Shown one piece after another: positions 25,317-35,879 of a DNA stretch of 64,000 nucleotides. The position numbers and the translations under genes were made by a program. The stretch is taken from the NCBI GenBank assembly GCA_001466705.2, contig LATX02000216.1, positions 124,001 through 188,000 on the forward strand. The letters run 5' to 3'. Origin of the DNA: Moniliophthora roreri (Eukaryota > Basidiomycota > Agaricomycetes > Agaricales > Marasmiaceae). The notes beneath the pieces are model-generated. The model did not search any database and was not told the DNA's origin. It was given only the letters and a program-made list of their open reading frames with translations. The first letter of the stretch is position 1. Every line of letters starts with the position of its first letter.

Positions 25317-27147
25317 TTATGCCGCTGTAATTAGAACGCGCCTGTATCGGAAAAGCTTTGGGGTTCCCGAGTCAGAAACCTCCAAAATGATATGGTACGT
25401 TCCTTGTTTGATCCCTTCTGGAATCGTCACTTGCAAGGAAGTCGAATTCTGAGTGCTGTGGAAATCAAAATCCGGGGCGGCGGGGCCCCCATCCCCGGAA
25501 GCCCTTTTGGACGACGGCTCCTTGTATTGGAACCAGTTGAAGCTTAGTTCATCGCCAGCATCGGGATCATGACTCTCAGACGCATCCACTGTGATCGTTT
25601 CTCCGCCCTTCGCCGAGATTTCGACAGGCAGAGTGCCGTCTTGACCGTTCACGATGACTATAGGTTGGTGATTGCATGCGCTAAAGTTGGATGATAGGGT
25701 CCATCTAGAGAAGTATGATAAACATGACTTCAAAATAGAGATAAAAAAAAGCCAACGTACTGCATCCTCGCTGCGAAATCATTTTGAAATGCTTCTCTCC
25801 ATCGCCAGATTGTTGCTCTGTTGGTGGTGTACGTATTCCCATCAACCTTGCTGACTACCGTGTCCGCGACGTCACTAAAGATACTGCTAATGCCGTCTAT
25901 TGACTCATAACGGCCACCCCAGGTTCCGTATGATGGTTGCTCTGGGACGCCCAGTCCGTTCGGGATAAGGTACAGGAACGAGGGAGTATCGCCTTCCATG
26001 ATGAACTTTGTGGAGCCGTATAAATGAGTGATAGTGGACAGCATATATCAATAGTGTCAGGTAAAACGTACAGCAATATCCGGGTACATCTTGCCATAGG
26101 GCCCAATTTGGATGTTTGTCTTCAACCATTCTGGACTGACGATGAATTGATCGGCGCCAGGCGTGGGCGTAGAGATTCCTCCCCAAGTCGCTACGCCCCC
26201 AGTAAGTTAAAATCTTTTTCAGTGTAGAAGGACTTCTACATACCTCCGTCATATGCACTGAACGCATGAATACTAACAATATAGAAAAGGTCAGGATAGT
26301 TGCGTCGGATCCACACCCCCGAGTCATCCTGAACAAGGTAATGAGAAACAACACTTCATCGCTCGTAATATTCCGCGAACCTGATCACTAATAGTATATA
26401 CCCGAAGCTTTGAAACAAACTTCTTCACCTCTTCGGGAGAACGGGTGTTTGAAACCTTCCACAAGGCTTGGGCGCTAACGTAGGCGAATCAAGTTATCGT
26501 CTGGGGCGCCTGGAAGATTGGCACGTACAGGACATTGGCACCACCCCATGTGGGCACCCATAGAGGTCGACCTTCTGGATCTTCCTTGTCGGCAACCTCG
26601 ATGAGTAGATCAGAGCCCTCAGAGTCTTTTCCCTCTCCAACGCCTTGCAGACCATATACTGGTAATCCCGATCGAACTTTGGACAATTGATTTTCCAGAG
26701 AGGGATAACCAGCAGCATGGACGTTGAGGTTGGAAAGTACTTCGCCGTAAGCATTCATGACAGCCTTTATCTGGTCAGGAGCAGTGGTATTTCTAGGAAA
26801 AGTATTAATATTATCACGAGCCTCTAGTACAGAGAACACCCTCACCGAAGCCAAGTAGATGTCGTCGCAACTATACCCTCAACGTCGAATTCATTTGAAT
26901 ATAACAAAAATCGAACCAGAGACATCGTGTCGCTGTGGGAATGAAGGTGTCATTTGTTGTCGTTGAGTTTGCAAGTATGACACGTACTCTGGCTCATTGC
27001 TCTATAGTTAATTCGCGGTCAGATAACACACTCAAGTTCCGAGATGGAAGGACCTACGATGTCTGTCAGCACGAATACTCTTTGGGCTGAGCCAACGATA
27101 GCCAACGTAAAGCTCAACGCGAAGCAAATGAGAGTAGCGAGTCCCAT
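25317..27147 (-). CDS. Secreted DUF1593 (Sde182-type, nucleoside-hydrolase-like) protein, 461 aa
   Basis: Nine exons: 27058..27147, 26988..27001, 26846..26932, 26529..26792, 26381..26474, 26244..26328, 26072..26190, 25761..26005, 25317..25704. Phases are consistent to 462 codons. A signal peptide (about residues 1-21) is followed by [20 protein letters not shown], the start of the nucleoside-hydrolase-like fold with its Asp cluster. [16 protein letters not shown] and a WGGRYE motif occur later. The C-terminal 120 residues form a beta-rich domain with [18 protein letters not shown], like a PKD/Sde182 C-terminal domain. Bacterial members are cellulose-binding proteins; the enzymatic activity is not established. 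The second exon is only 14 nt and encodes the metal/catalytic-site motif. Confidence 0.88.
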
Positions 27148-27909
27148 GATCGCTGGAGGACCTGACGTTGCCCATTACCAATGGGCTTTTATAGCAGCTT
27201 TGACGGATATTGTTATCCGGCTGAATGACTGGTATTCGGATATATGATATCCATGTGCCAAGGGAGCAATGGGGGGTGGGGTGGTGAAGCTTCATCATGA
27301 GACCAGATGGGGATTCCGAGTCAGGAATCAGAGACTTCTCATTGCAGAGCATCCACGAGGATTCTATTCTGAGGAATGCATGCGTGTTAGCAGATGACGA
27401 GCATGACCCATGGAAGGTGAAGGGTGATTCCGTCCTTGCGTCTTCTGTCTCCCAACAATTGGAGTGTCCGGAAATTCGGAAATTGAGAAGTTCAGGCTGA
27501 GGATTTCGGCCTCAAGTCCGAAGTTTCAAATTTCACCATGTTGATGAGGGCCAGGAACCTTTGAAGATGGTGGTCACGAGTGTAGGCGGCGCCTACGACG
27601 AGTCGGCCCCCGTGACGCCGGATCGTTTTTTTTTTTTTGGTTGGTCGGGGGATCGAATCCACTCTGTACGTGCCGCCACGACTAGCCTAATTCGACTACT
27701 CTCAAATGTCTTTTCCTGGGTTAAAACGTTCTTATCTATCTGAAGGCTCATCATCGAGACCTCCCCAGCGCAGGAAGATTGAGACTGGGCGAGAAGAGAA
27801 TCACGGAACGAACGGCAGAAAAAGCCAGAATCACAATGTATGCCAGCATCCGCCTCTGGCTATCCACGTTCCTCACTAAACACTACTGATGTAGCTGGCA
27901 GATCTTAAT
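27148..27909. other. Upstream region; possible 5' exon of the next gene
   Basis: An open stretch at about 27740-27838 reads in frame into the 27910 gene across a possible intron (gtatgcc...gatgtag). No ATG was found in it, so it is not included. The rest shows no gene. Confidence 0.4.
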
Positions 27910-29493
27910 ATGAGCCCTCAAATGTCTGATTTGTCTTCTCAGACTCGCAGTTGGTCTGAGGTACGGATTTGTGCACATTTTCTTCGCAGTTAAATCGACT
28001 TTCGTCTGTGACCATGCTTTCCCGTTATTTAGGATACATCTTCCACCATTGCTCATAAGAATGAAGGCCCCTTACCGGATGCCAGTCCTACACCTAATAA
28101 GCCGTCATCGCGTCAACCCGGTGCCAACAGCCTGGCAGAGCTCGCCCAACTAGGCTCCCAGCTCATAAGAAACGAGAGTGAAAACGAGCGACGGCGCAAC
28201 GATTTTATTGGTAGTGCCCAAAACCTCATCCAATCTCTTGCCTCTGAAAACGAAGCGCTATCATCCAAGGTGAAGAAGCTGGAACGCGAACTCAGGGTGG
28301 TACGCTCGGAAAAAGACGCGGAGATAGCAGCGTTAAAGGCGGACCGCGCGCGAATGGAAAACGAGCTGACGAGTCTCAGACATGTCAACGAGGACCTCCG
28401 CGAAGAGATGAATGTTATGGAGGCAGCAACACCATTGGCCGCTCTCCCTCGGCCGCTCTCTTCTCCGTCTTTGCCCCTTCCTGGTGACTCGAGTTCATGC
28501 CAGAGAGTGACTATCGATCGAGGTGGGGAGACACACGGTGGTAGCAACAGTCTTGGTGCCACTCTACCACGATCAAGTACATCATCGCCCATTGAAATCA
28601 ATGAACTTGACAAGGAGATTATCCTCGAAGTGGACGATTCCAGTTCGGACTTGAAGACGACAAAGACACAGAAATCAACTTTGCATAGAGGACCAGCTGT
28701 TAAAGGCAAGGAGAAAGCCAAGACACCGGATTCCCGAGAAAGCTCAGAGCTTAGTTCCCTATACGATAATAACTCCGATGAAGAATCTCTGTCAAGTCGA
28801 ACCGTATGTAACCCATTCGGCTTATTTAACCTAATCCTCACTTTTTGCATTCAGCCACCTCCCCAGGCTTCAAAAGAATTTCCCGTTGAACCGAGATTGA
28901 CGAGGAGCGCGCGTCGCAAGCGGCGCGTCAAAGTCCATGGCCGTTTACCAAAAGTTATCGGGTTTGCCAACTACTTTGTCCAAAAAGGGGAGGACACTGT
29001 GAAAATCCCGCGAGAAAGGTTTACCGAGATCCAAAATTCGGCAATGCTTGATATCGAGAAAAAGTTCAACTGCGAAAGAGTGGTCAAACATGAATGGTAC
29101 TGGGATGAATCCACGGAGGACTGGGTCCCTGGATACCAGCCCCCACATGACCTCTCTCTCGGTGAAATCTGGAAGGAGTACACCATAGGCCGCGACGGTA
29201 GCCTATCTATCAAGGAGCTGAATGAAAGATGGGGCAACAGCTGGCAGTGGGAAAGTCCAGAGCAGACCCAGGTAATCAAACAGCGGAAGGTCTTTATAGA
29301 TGTGGTTGAAAACGTGGTAGCGAAACCGGGATGGGATGCAGATCGCGCTTTGGCGTTCTTTTATGATCATTATTGCTTGTCTGTCGCTACAGAGGAGGAT
29401 CATCTTCGGGACGTGTCCAAATTCCTAAGGTGGTTGTCGAAGGAAGAAAATGTCAATCGTGTTTTACGGGACGTGAACTCATGTAGTACATAG
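27910..29493 (+). CDS. Putative GCR1_C-type DNA-binding protein with coiled coil, about 486 aa
   Basis: Exons 27910..27960, 28033..28803 and 28855..29493 give 487 codons. Residues about 55-150 form a coiled coil (NEALSSKVKKLERELRVVRS). A Ser-rich acidic region and a basic patch (RLTRSARRKRRVKVHGR) follow. The C-terminal block has the pattern of GCR1_C domains: a DLSLGEIWKEYTIGRDGSLS segment, then LNERWGNSWQW and a basic helix. GCR1_C is a Myb-like DNA-binding region of fungal regulators such as yeast Gcr1 (glycolytic genes). The assignment is by pattern recall, so moderate. The 51-nt third-exon intron is a multiple of three with no stop, so retention would only add 17 residues. The true start may be upstream. 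Confidence 0.6.
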
Positions 29494-29938
29494 CCTCTGC
29501 TCAGTGTATCTTGCACAAGCGCTTCGTCTCTATGAAGCTGCAGCTTGTTTTTCTTGACTCGTTTTCTTACTCGCGATACTGTATCTGTGCCACTCCCATT
29601 GCTCCGACTTGTACTTTTGTGTACCTACTGTATTACTTATACAGAGACTTTGAGTCGGTACTGGTATAGACCCATTCACCAACTTTCTCTAATAGATGCT
29701 GATGTACTCTGGGAATTGGTCACCAAGGCGTCCGTAGCCCGAAACGGTGAGAGGACATGGACGTGCTCATACCAAACGGAACAGCATACGAATGCAACGC
29801 CAAAGCAACACTAACACAGAATGCAGATACCATTATGTCGAAACCATGAAAAGTGATATACTTCAACGAGGGATGTCAGCGTGATATGGAAATGTGTAGC
29901 CGGTTAGTGCTCACCGGAAATTGAACTGGAAAGCTACC
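29494..29938. other. Intergenic; no gene seen
   Basis: 3' flank region of two converging genes. Open frames here have no support. Confidence 0.5.
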
Positions 29939-30457
29939 TCAGACACGATATATCTTCTTTAAGGATCTTCCGCGATCCAAATCGTTTGATTTCCCCGTCC
30001 GTGCAGCACTCGTCAAGAAAGGTCTATCTTCATCCATCCTGCACTGTCCTTCAAGTTCTGCGACCATTGCCCTCAGTGCTTCTGCTTGCTCGGCGAGAAC
30101 CTCCCTCACTGGATCCTTTCGAAAATCTTCATGTTCAAGATCTTTGAGCCTTGATTGTTCGGCGCAGAAAGTTAACTTGAGCCTATTAATTCCTGGTTTT
30201 TCTTCGATAGGCGGGGTCTTGACACTAACAACGCTCAGCACCCCAGACCACACTGAAGAGAACACTTGTTTCAGGCGCCCTCTGATCATTCGAGCCACAG
30301 CCTCATCTATCTCCATTTCCGATACCATTAAAATCTGACATCCGTCGTTGACTACCTTGAGAGAACCAAAGTATCCGCGATAGCTGAAAGCCGGACCTCG
30401 CTTGATCTGCATTTGGCGTGCGCAGTGGAAAAATGTCGCAGCCCACGACAGGCACAT
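29939..30457 (-). CDS. Small unknown protein, 172 aa
   Basis: A single open frame runs from an ATG at 30457 to a stop at 29939. The C-terminal half is charged and probably helical (EDFRKDPVREVLAEQAEALR), ending in a basic tail (RGRSLKKIYRV). No named domain is seen. Its ATG lies about 60 bp from the hAT-like element at 30518, so the element may sit in its 5' region. A single-exon model could be part of a longer gene. Confidence 0.4.
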   Translation of the reverse strand: MCLSWAATFFHCARQMQIKRGPAFSYRGYFGSLKVVNDGCQILMVSEMEIDEAVARMIRGRLKQVFSSVWSGVLSVVSVKTPPIEEKPGINRLKLTFCAEQSRLKDLEHEDFRKDPVREVLAEQAEALRAMVAELEGQCRMDEDRPFLTSAARTGKSNDLDRGRSLKKIYRV

Positions 30458-30517
30458 CTATGGTTGACAACTGTAGCCTTGAGACGTGCGGGTGATGGAA
30501 TGAGTAAGAGATATACA

Positions 30518-31045
30518 CAAGGGGGCAGCGGCCCGTGGTTCCGGCACAGGCGGTCGGTCGGTCGGTTGCCTTGGACAGGCTCTTAAAAAAAATTTTTGGG
30601 CCAATTTTTTTTAGGGTTTCTAGAGCTTTATTTGGTGTACTTACAGTAGATAACAGACGAGGAGGCTGGAGTGGCCGAAAACAATATCATCACCTGCAGA
30701 AATCAGGGATGTGAAGGGAGATACGTGAGTGTAAGGAATTTCAATGTCTGGCTATAATGCTCACCACTTGAAATGGCAGTTCCACATGGCTTGCGTGTAT
30801 GAGCCATATCCTCAACGTAACTGGACCTGCGACGCATGCACGGCGATGAAACGTCAAAAGGATTGAGGAGCGTTGCCACGTCGCTCGCTCGCTAGACTCT
30901 CGGAATAGCCCGTATGTTTTCTTGACATGTGATAATTGCCTAATATGGTAATCTTACATAATCTACGGTCGGTCGGTTGCCTCCAGCTCGCCTTAAAAAA
31001 AAATTCGACCCTATGTCTTAAAAAAAAATTTCTGCTGCCCCCTTG
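30518..31045 (+). mobile_element. hAT-like non-autonomous element carrying a PHD-finger fragment
   Basis: The element is 528 bp. It starts CAAGGGGGCAGC (30518-30529) and ends with the exact reverse complement (31034-31045). Both ends are flanked by GATATACA (30510-30517 and 31046-31053), an 8-bp target-site duplication. TIRs beginning CA(A/G)GG and 8-bp duplications are the hAT superfamily mark. Subterminal repeats of cggtcggtcggttgcc followed by cttaaaaaaaatt occur near both ends, as expected for transposase binding. There is no transposase, so it must be mobilised in trans. Confidence 0.85.
30654..30865 (+). pseudogene. Captured C-terminal half of a PHD finger, with intron
   Basis: Inside the hAT-like element the plus strand reads EEAGVAENNIITCRNQGCEG, then RY. 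A 55-nt GT-AG intron follows (gtgagt...tggcag), then FHMACVYEPYPQRNW and TCDACTAMKRQKD with TGA at about 30863. The pattern C-x4-C-x3-FH-x2-C ... W-x-C-x2-C is the second half of a PHD zinc finger, which reads histone H3 tails. An acceptor-like site precedes it, so it looks like two exons of a host or transposon gene captured with their intron. Confidence 0.6.
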
Positions 31046-31195
31046 GATATACATTGAAGGACGTTGAAAGATCCTTCCGAGTGGGTGAATGATTGGATGA
31101 GGGAATGACGCCGTTTCAGGGGCGGATGGGTCCTGCAGATGACAAGTAGTCTATAACTCTGAACAGAGTAAGTATCTACCCCGCAGAAAAACAAA

Positions 31196-31777
31196 TCAAA
31201 TGACGCACCCGTCTTCATAAGATTCCTCACGCCAAATCTGTTGGAGTTGAATTGACTTCTCATCCTTCCCAGATACCAAATACACCATGATCATCTCGTG
31301 GGTGTCGTACAGGGACCTGCAGTGATCTAAGCGTATCAATCTGCAGCCTGGTAAGTCGTCCAAGTGACCGAGCGGAACAGGAGAGATCCATCCAAGATCG
31401 TAATGGCCCGGGAGAGTTGATCCAAGAACTCTGATTGAGATGGTGTTGGGCCGAGAATCCAGGTTGAGGAAGTCATGCATTCATGGCCAGTTCAGATGTG
31501 TCAATGACGCCTTGGATTTGCTTCGTTGCAGAAAGATCAAAGCCAATTCGACGGCGACTATCTGAGTCGCACATTTGCATATTCGTAGAGTGGCATGGTT
31601 GAAAGTAAGCTGATAGGTCACAGTTCGAAGGTGGTCTCTAGGAGCGCTTATACTATAAGCGCTCGATGTGGACGCAATTTCCAATCTGTCGGTTGCCCCT
31701 AACGGCCTAACCCATGGCCTCTGGGCTCTCGCATGAAGGACGTGATTGGAGGTGTTGAACGCAGTGGTCATTGGCAT
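31196..31777 (-). pseudogene. Degenerate minus-strand gene of the tandem unit (copy A)
   Basis: Frames covering CDLSAYFQPCHS, FDLSATKQIQGVIDTS and HYDLGWISPVPLGHLDD appear in order on the minus strand but lie in different frames. Copies B (35029-35508) and C (38873-39293) keep the same blocks with different stops and indels. No copy has one open frame across the whole stretch. The protein family is not recognised. Confidence 0.55.
31642..31664. repeat. Palindrome in unit A
   Basis: GAGCGCTTATA and TATAAGCGCTC flank one central base, giving a 23-bp inverted repeat. Unit B has an 18-bp perfect version at 35537-35554. Confidence 0.8.
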
Positions 31778-32012
31778 ATGGCTTAGAGTCGAAGCAACGA
31801 GGGTTTCCGGGTGGGCGCTTCAATAAGACGGCGATGGCCTCCGAATCGGGATTGCACCAGGTATGCCTGGTCCACCCACCTGGTTTCCCGCCAGGGATGC
31901 CTTTCCTTCCTCCTCCTGGCTTCAGCGGACTTTCACCTGGGTGCGGATTTGAGTTTTTTTTTCTCCATGGACAAGGTCTGACTTAATTTCTCTAGCTTCC
32001 AACCATCTCAAT

Positions 32013-32271
32013 AAACTTTAAAAGCATGCGATGACACGGGGTACCTCCAGGCATCTGTTACGACCTCCTTGTCATATTAAAACCTTGCGTTTTGTCTCTC
32101 GTCAGGATTTTCCATCATCAATGTGCCGTCTAACTCGATTGGGAGAGGGCTCGTTGCGGCAAAGTCGAGACGGCTGTACATTGCATCCTTTGTGCATCGT
32201 ACCGTAACTATGTACGCCTTGCGAGTAGCGTACCAGATCTTACAATGCAGGTTCTTTTTTTCTTTCTTCAT
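32013..32271 (-). pseudogene. Minus-strand conserved ORF of unit A, interrupted by TAA
   Basis: It is homologous to the 100-codon open frame 35880-36182 of unit B. Here the frame starts at an ATG (MKKEKKNLHC...) and meets a TAA at 32077-32079, where unit B has CAA (Gln). The remainder (YDKEVVTDAWRYPV...) is still in frame. It lies divergent from the eight-exon gene. Confidence 0.55.
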
Positions 32272-32470
32272 TAATTACACGCACTGACACGCTTATCACC
32301 CTTGTATCGCCCACAAAAAGGTGCCCGTTGAATCCAATTCATCGAACCTCATGTTGACCCCATGCTGACTACCATCTAAGATGTAAAATGCTGTAGCACT
32401 CATATATTCATATTCCCCAGGACGCCCCTTGCCTTCTTACCACCACCACCATCTCACTCACCCGCTGGAA

Positions 32471-34532
32471 ATGAGTTTCACCGATGTGTCGCACACCGTC
32501 ATCACGGGTGAAAACACTATCAACCATGTTCAAGGGAATCAAGTCAACGGCACGATCAATGCGGGTATCGTTAATTTCATCGCTGATCAGGAAGTAGTGA
32601 ACCGTACTGTCAACGATGAGGTGAGCATAGTAGTCATTCTACTGATCGTTTGGTGCACTAGCTGGAATTTTTCAAAGTTTCAATACGTGAGACGTGGAGA
32701 CATGATCATCGTGAAGCAGCTGAGCTCTGAGGAGATCAGGGATTGGGACTGGAGATGGAAATATGGGAAGGTAACCGGTAAGCACAAAGCTCGGAGAACG
32801 ACATGTATTGTCGAGGTATACCCCGACCGGCAATCCAAGTTTACTGCCCTGATGTACGAGGGCGAAGACGCAGAGTGGCTTTGGAAGAAAGAGTTTAAGA
32901 AATTCTCATGTACCAAGTATGCTTCGCTACATCGTCCTCTGGTCATAATTTATCACTGACAGTAATTTGAAGAAATCTATTTGCTGCTCAACTCTTTGGC
33001 ATTAACCGGTCGGAGATCCCGATGTTGATCTTTCATGACGGTACGACTCACCTTATGCAATCCCTCGACGGCACATCCTGATAGTACCCATAGAGCTGAT
33101 CCCCCTGGCTCACTTTTTTAATAAAGAATCAATCTGGATGGATATCTACATTCGATATCTGAAGGTCAGTCCGGATTCCCACTCCCGTCTCAACTTGTTG
33201 AACTAACGCCGTTTGGCTCTTCCAGGCTAACCTGAGATGCAGCCTGACTAATATATGGATGAGCACGAGCAGTGGTGTACTTTTCAGTGGGCCTGATGGT
33301 CCTCCTACTCCGGGTCCTTGGTCATATGCAGTCGACTCTATCATTGTCCCTACCACTGTTGATATGTTGAAGGACAACACTTGCATCAGGTTCTTCATCA
33401 ATTCGGGGTCGATTGTGGATAAGAACATTCTGGAATATGCAGTACGGTGTTGGAAGCCCATCCATCTCAACGATTTGGTTTCAGCAACGGCAGAAGACCA
33501 CCAATCCAAGGATTCCGACCATCCCAACTGGAGTTCAGAGACGCATCCCTATCTTATCTTCCTTTCACCCGATCACTTCCCGATGAACGTCATAGGCGGG
33601 CTTCGGTTCGACACTGTCTACTCACCGTCAATGGAGGTTGTTGCGAGGTGGCCACGAGGAGTTGGTCCGTTATGGGAGTGGCGGAAGGATAATAGGACGG
33701 GACTAGTGGAGGAAACAATACTGGATGACGGGTTGACACGGTGAGTAATCTTGTAGTTCTTGTGATTTGGGCTCAGCGATCCACAGCTTCCAGCTGGATC
33801 TGACTAGAGGGGAAGATGTTTGTCTTGTGACAAGGTTTTGTTGGCGGAGATTCCGGAAAGGGTGGCTATCACAATCCTCCTGGGTTTTTGATGCTATTGA
33901 GGTTGCAGAGGGGAAGGAAAACTTTTGTACATTCCCTCCACCGTTGGATATATTACGAAAACTGACCTTTTCTTTCTCCCACCAGTTACTGTTTGGCCAC
34001 CTGTCCTGCTGCTGATACAGTCCACCCGATGCCCTGCAGCTTCTCGCACCCTCCGCAATGGTGAATACCCCGTCAAAACAACCCCACCTACACCCATCTA
34101 CCTTTTCCTTCATCCCCTCCCCATGTCAGTATCAGAGTATGTGTTGTGGATGGATGGACACTTTTATTTCTGGTCCTTTGACGAGACTGGTCAATCTCGG
34201 ATGTCGGAGGAAGAATGTGAGAGGTGGGGGCTACCGGTGCTTACGGTGTCCACATATGGCTCTGTTTGGCTGCGCTCATGGTTCACCCATGTCTACACTG
34301 GACTCCGAGACTGGCAAAAGGCTCGAGGCTTTGACCCCACCACCTCTGATTGGGCACGACACATGGATTATCCAGAGTTTGAGATTGTCGGTGCGAGGAA
34401 GGTTCAAGGTCAGTTCATATTGGCTACTCTGATTCACGCATTGACCAATTGTGATTATCAGAAGAGAAGATAGCTAGTAACTCATGGTGGGAAGCATTCG
34501 TGGGATCAGAGATCAGCGCGTTTGGGATCTAG
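32471..34532 (+). CDS. Agaric-type family protein with degenerate kinase-like lobe, 558 aa (copy A)
   Basis: Eight exons: 32471..32620, 32678..32916, 32973..33040, 33094..33164, 33226..33740, 33787..33926, 33986..34408, 34462..34532. They give 559 codons with phases that match copy B exactly. Residues about 12-38 hold a Gly/Asn-rich motif (INHVQGNQVNGTINAG). Residues about 50-170 look like a protein-kinase N-lobe: a Tyr/Gly-Lys strand, VEVYPDRQSKFTALMYEG with an acidic helix, then LFAAQLFGINRSEIPMLIFH. No HRD or DFG motif follows, so catalysis is unlikely. The C-terminal half has conserved Trp-rich blocks (FYFWSFDETGQSRMSEEECE). Such families are expanded in agarics with unknown roles. The last exon was chosen over reading through because only splicing gives the same end in all copies. 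Confidence 0.75.
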
Positions 34533-34675
34533 TTGCATATACTATTTATTTTGATGTTACTCTACGTACGGACATGTAACAAGTCTATTTTGTATTTTTA
34601 TGTTATTAGGGTAATAGGTTGTATGGGTACAGTGCGGTGTTGTATGAATAGATTGCGATAGCATTACAAGGAAGA

Positions 34676-34957
34676 CTACTCGCGGGAGGACGCTTCAAGC
34701 AAAGGCGTAAGCGACGTCTTCTCGTCCAGGAGCTGCATCGGCAGTGGCTCGACATCTTGAGAGCTCGTGGAGACAGGGCTCTTAGAATATTCCATAGCGT
34801 CCATGAAAGTGTTGGGCTGAGAAGATTTCCATTTCGTTGACTTCTTGTTGGAGGAGTGAGGAAGGCTCTGAATGAAGGACTTTCCGTGTGATGAGGCTCC
34901 ATGGACGTGGATGGGCATGACGTCGGCCGTCGGGACATTCGCCTTGTGTATATGCAT
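34676..34957 (-). CDS. Small unknown ORF of the tandem unit, 93 aa (copy A)
   Basis: An open frame with ATG at 34957 (MHIHKANVPTADVMP...), tail-to-tail with the eight-exon gene. Copy B (38626-38817) keeps the first 55 codons and then frameshifts. The last part (LLDEKTSLTPLLEAS) also recurs on the plus strand near 45030 and 46140. Possibly a real small protein or the 3' exon of a larger gene. Confidence 0.35.
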   Translation of the reverse strand: MHIHKANVPTADVMPIHVHGASSHGKSFIQSLPHSSNKKSTKWKSSQPNTFMDAMEYSKSPVSTSSQDVEPLPMQLLDEKTSLTPLLEASSRE

Positions 34958-35028
34958 ATTTGTATATCAGCGAGGGAAGGGATTGATAAAAGTTGTGTAG
35001 GGCTGGCCAGTTTCAGCGGTGGATGGGT

Positions 35029-35508
35029 CTAAAACTCTGAACAGAGTAAATGTAAGTATCTACCCGGCAGAGAAACGAAACAAATGTCGCACCCTTCTTC
35101 ATCTGATTCTTCACGCCAAACCCGTCGGAGTTGAATTGACCTCTCATCCTTCTCAGATACCAAATACACTGTGATCATCTTGTGGGTGTCGTACAGGGAC
35201 CTGTGGTGATCCACACGTATCGCTCTACAACCTAGTAAGTCATCCAAGTGACTGGGTGGAACAGGCGAGATCCATCCAAGATCTTAATGGCCCGGGAGTT
35301 GATTCAAGAACTCTGGTTGAGATGGTGTTGTTGGGCCGAGAATCCTGTCCGCCCAGGTAGAGGAAGTCATGGCTAGTTTAGATGTGTCAATGACGCCTTG
35401 GATTTGCTTTGTTGCAGAAAGATCGAAGTCAATTAGACGGCGACTATCTGAGTCGCATACTTCGCGAATCGCAGAGTGACATGGTTGAAAGTAAGCTGAT
35501 AGGGTCAC
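35029..35508 (-). pseudogene. Degenerate minus-strand gene of unit B
   Basis: Two frames, 35284-35508 (...LSAYFQPCHSAIREVCDSD...) and 35029-35247 (...DDLLGCRAIRVDHHRSLYD...), are separated by a stop at about 35285 where copies A and C read through in another frame. Same family as 31196-31777. Confidence 0.5.
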
Positions 35509-35879
35509 AGACTCACAGTTTGAAGGTGGTCTCTAGGAGCGCTTATAAGCGCTCGATGTGGACGCAATTTCCAATCTGTCGGTTGCCGGTGGCCATGGGT
35601 TAGGCCGTTAGGGCTTGTCTCTGGGCTCTTGCATGAGGGACATGATTGGAGGTGTTGAACGCAGTGGTCATTGTTAGAATCGAAACCAGGGTTTCCGGGT
35701 GGGCGCTTCAATAAGATGGCGACTCCGAATCGGGATTGCACCAGGCATGGTTTCCTGCCAGGGACGCCTTTCCTTCCTCCTCCTGGCTTCAGCAGACTTC
35801 CACCTGGGTGCGGATTTGAGTTTTTTTTTTCCTTCTTCATGGACAAGGTCTGACTTAATTTCCCTAGCTTCCAACCATC

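Noticed and set aside
27640..27680. tRNA-like T-arm (gatcgaatcc)
   Set aside because: No acceptor stem, D-arm or anticodon arm can be folded around it.
28113..28850. Minus-strand open frame of 245 codons
   Set aside because: Overlaps the better-supported, spliced plus-strand GCR1_C-like gene and has Ser/Arg-rich mirror composition.
33129..33527. Minus-strand frames over exon 5 of the tandem genes (also 36995-37388)
   Set aside because: Mirror frames of a long conserved exon; no splice support.
34606..34938. Minus-strand frame of 110 codons overlapping 34676-34957
   Set aside because: Out-of-frame shadow; only the ATG-started frame is partly conserved in unit B.
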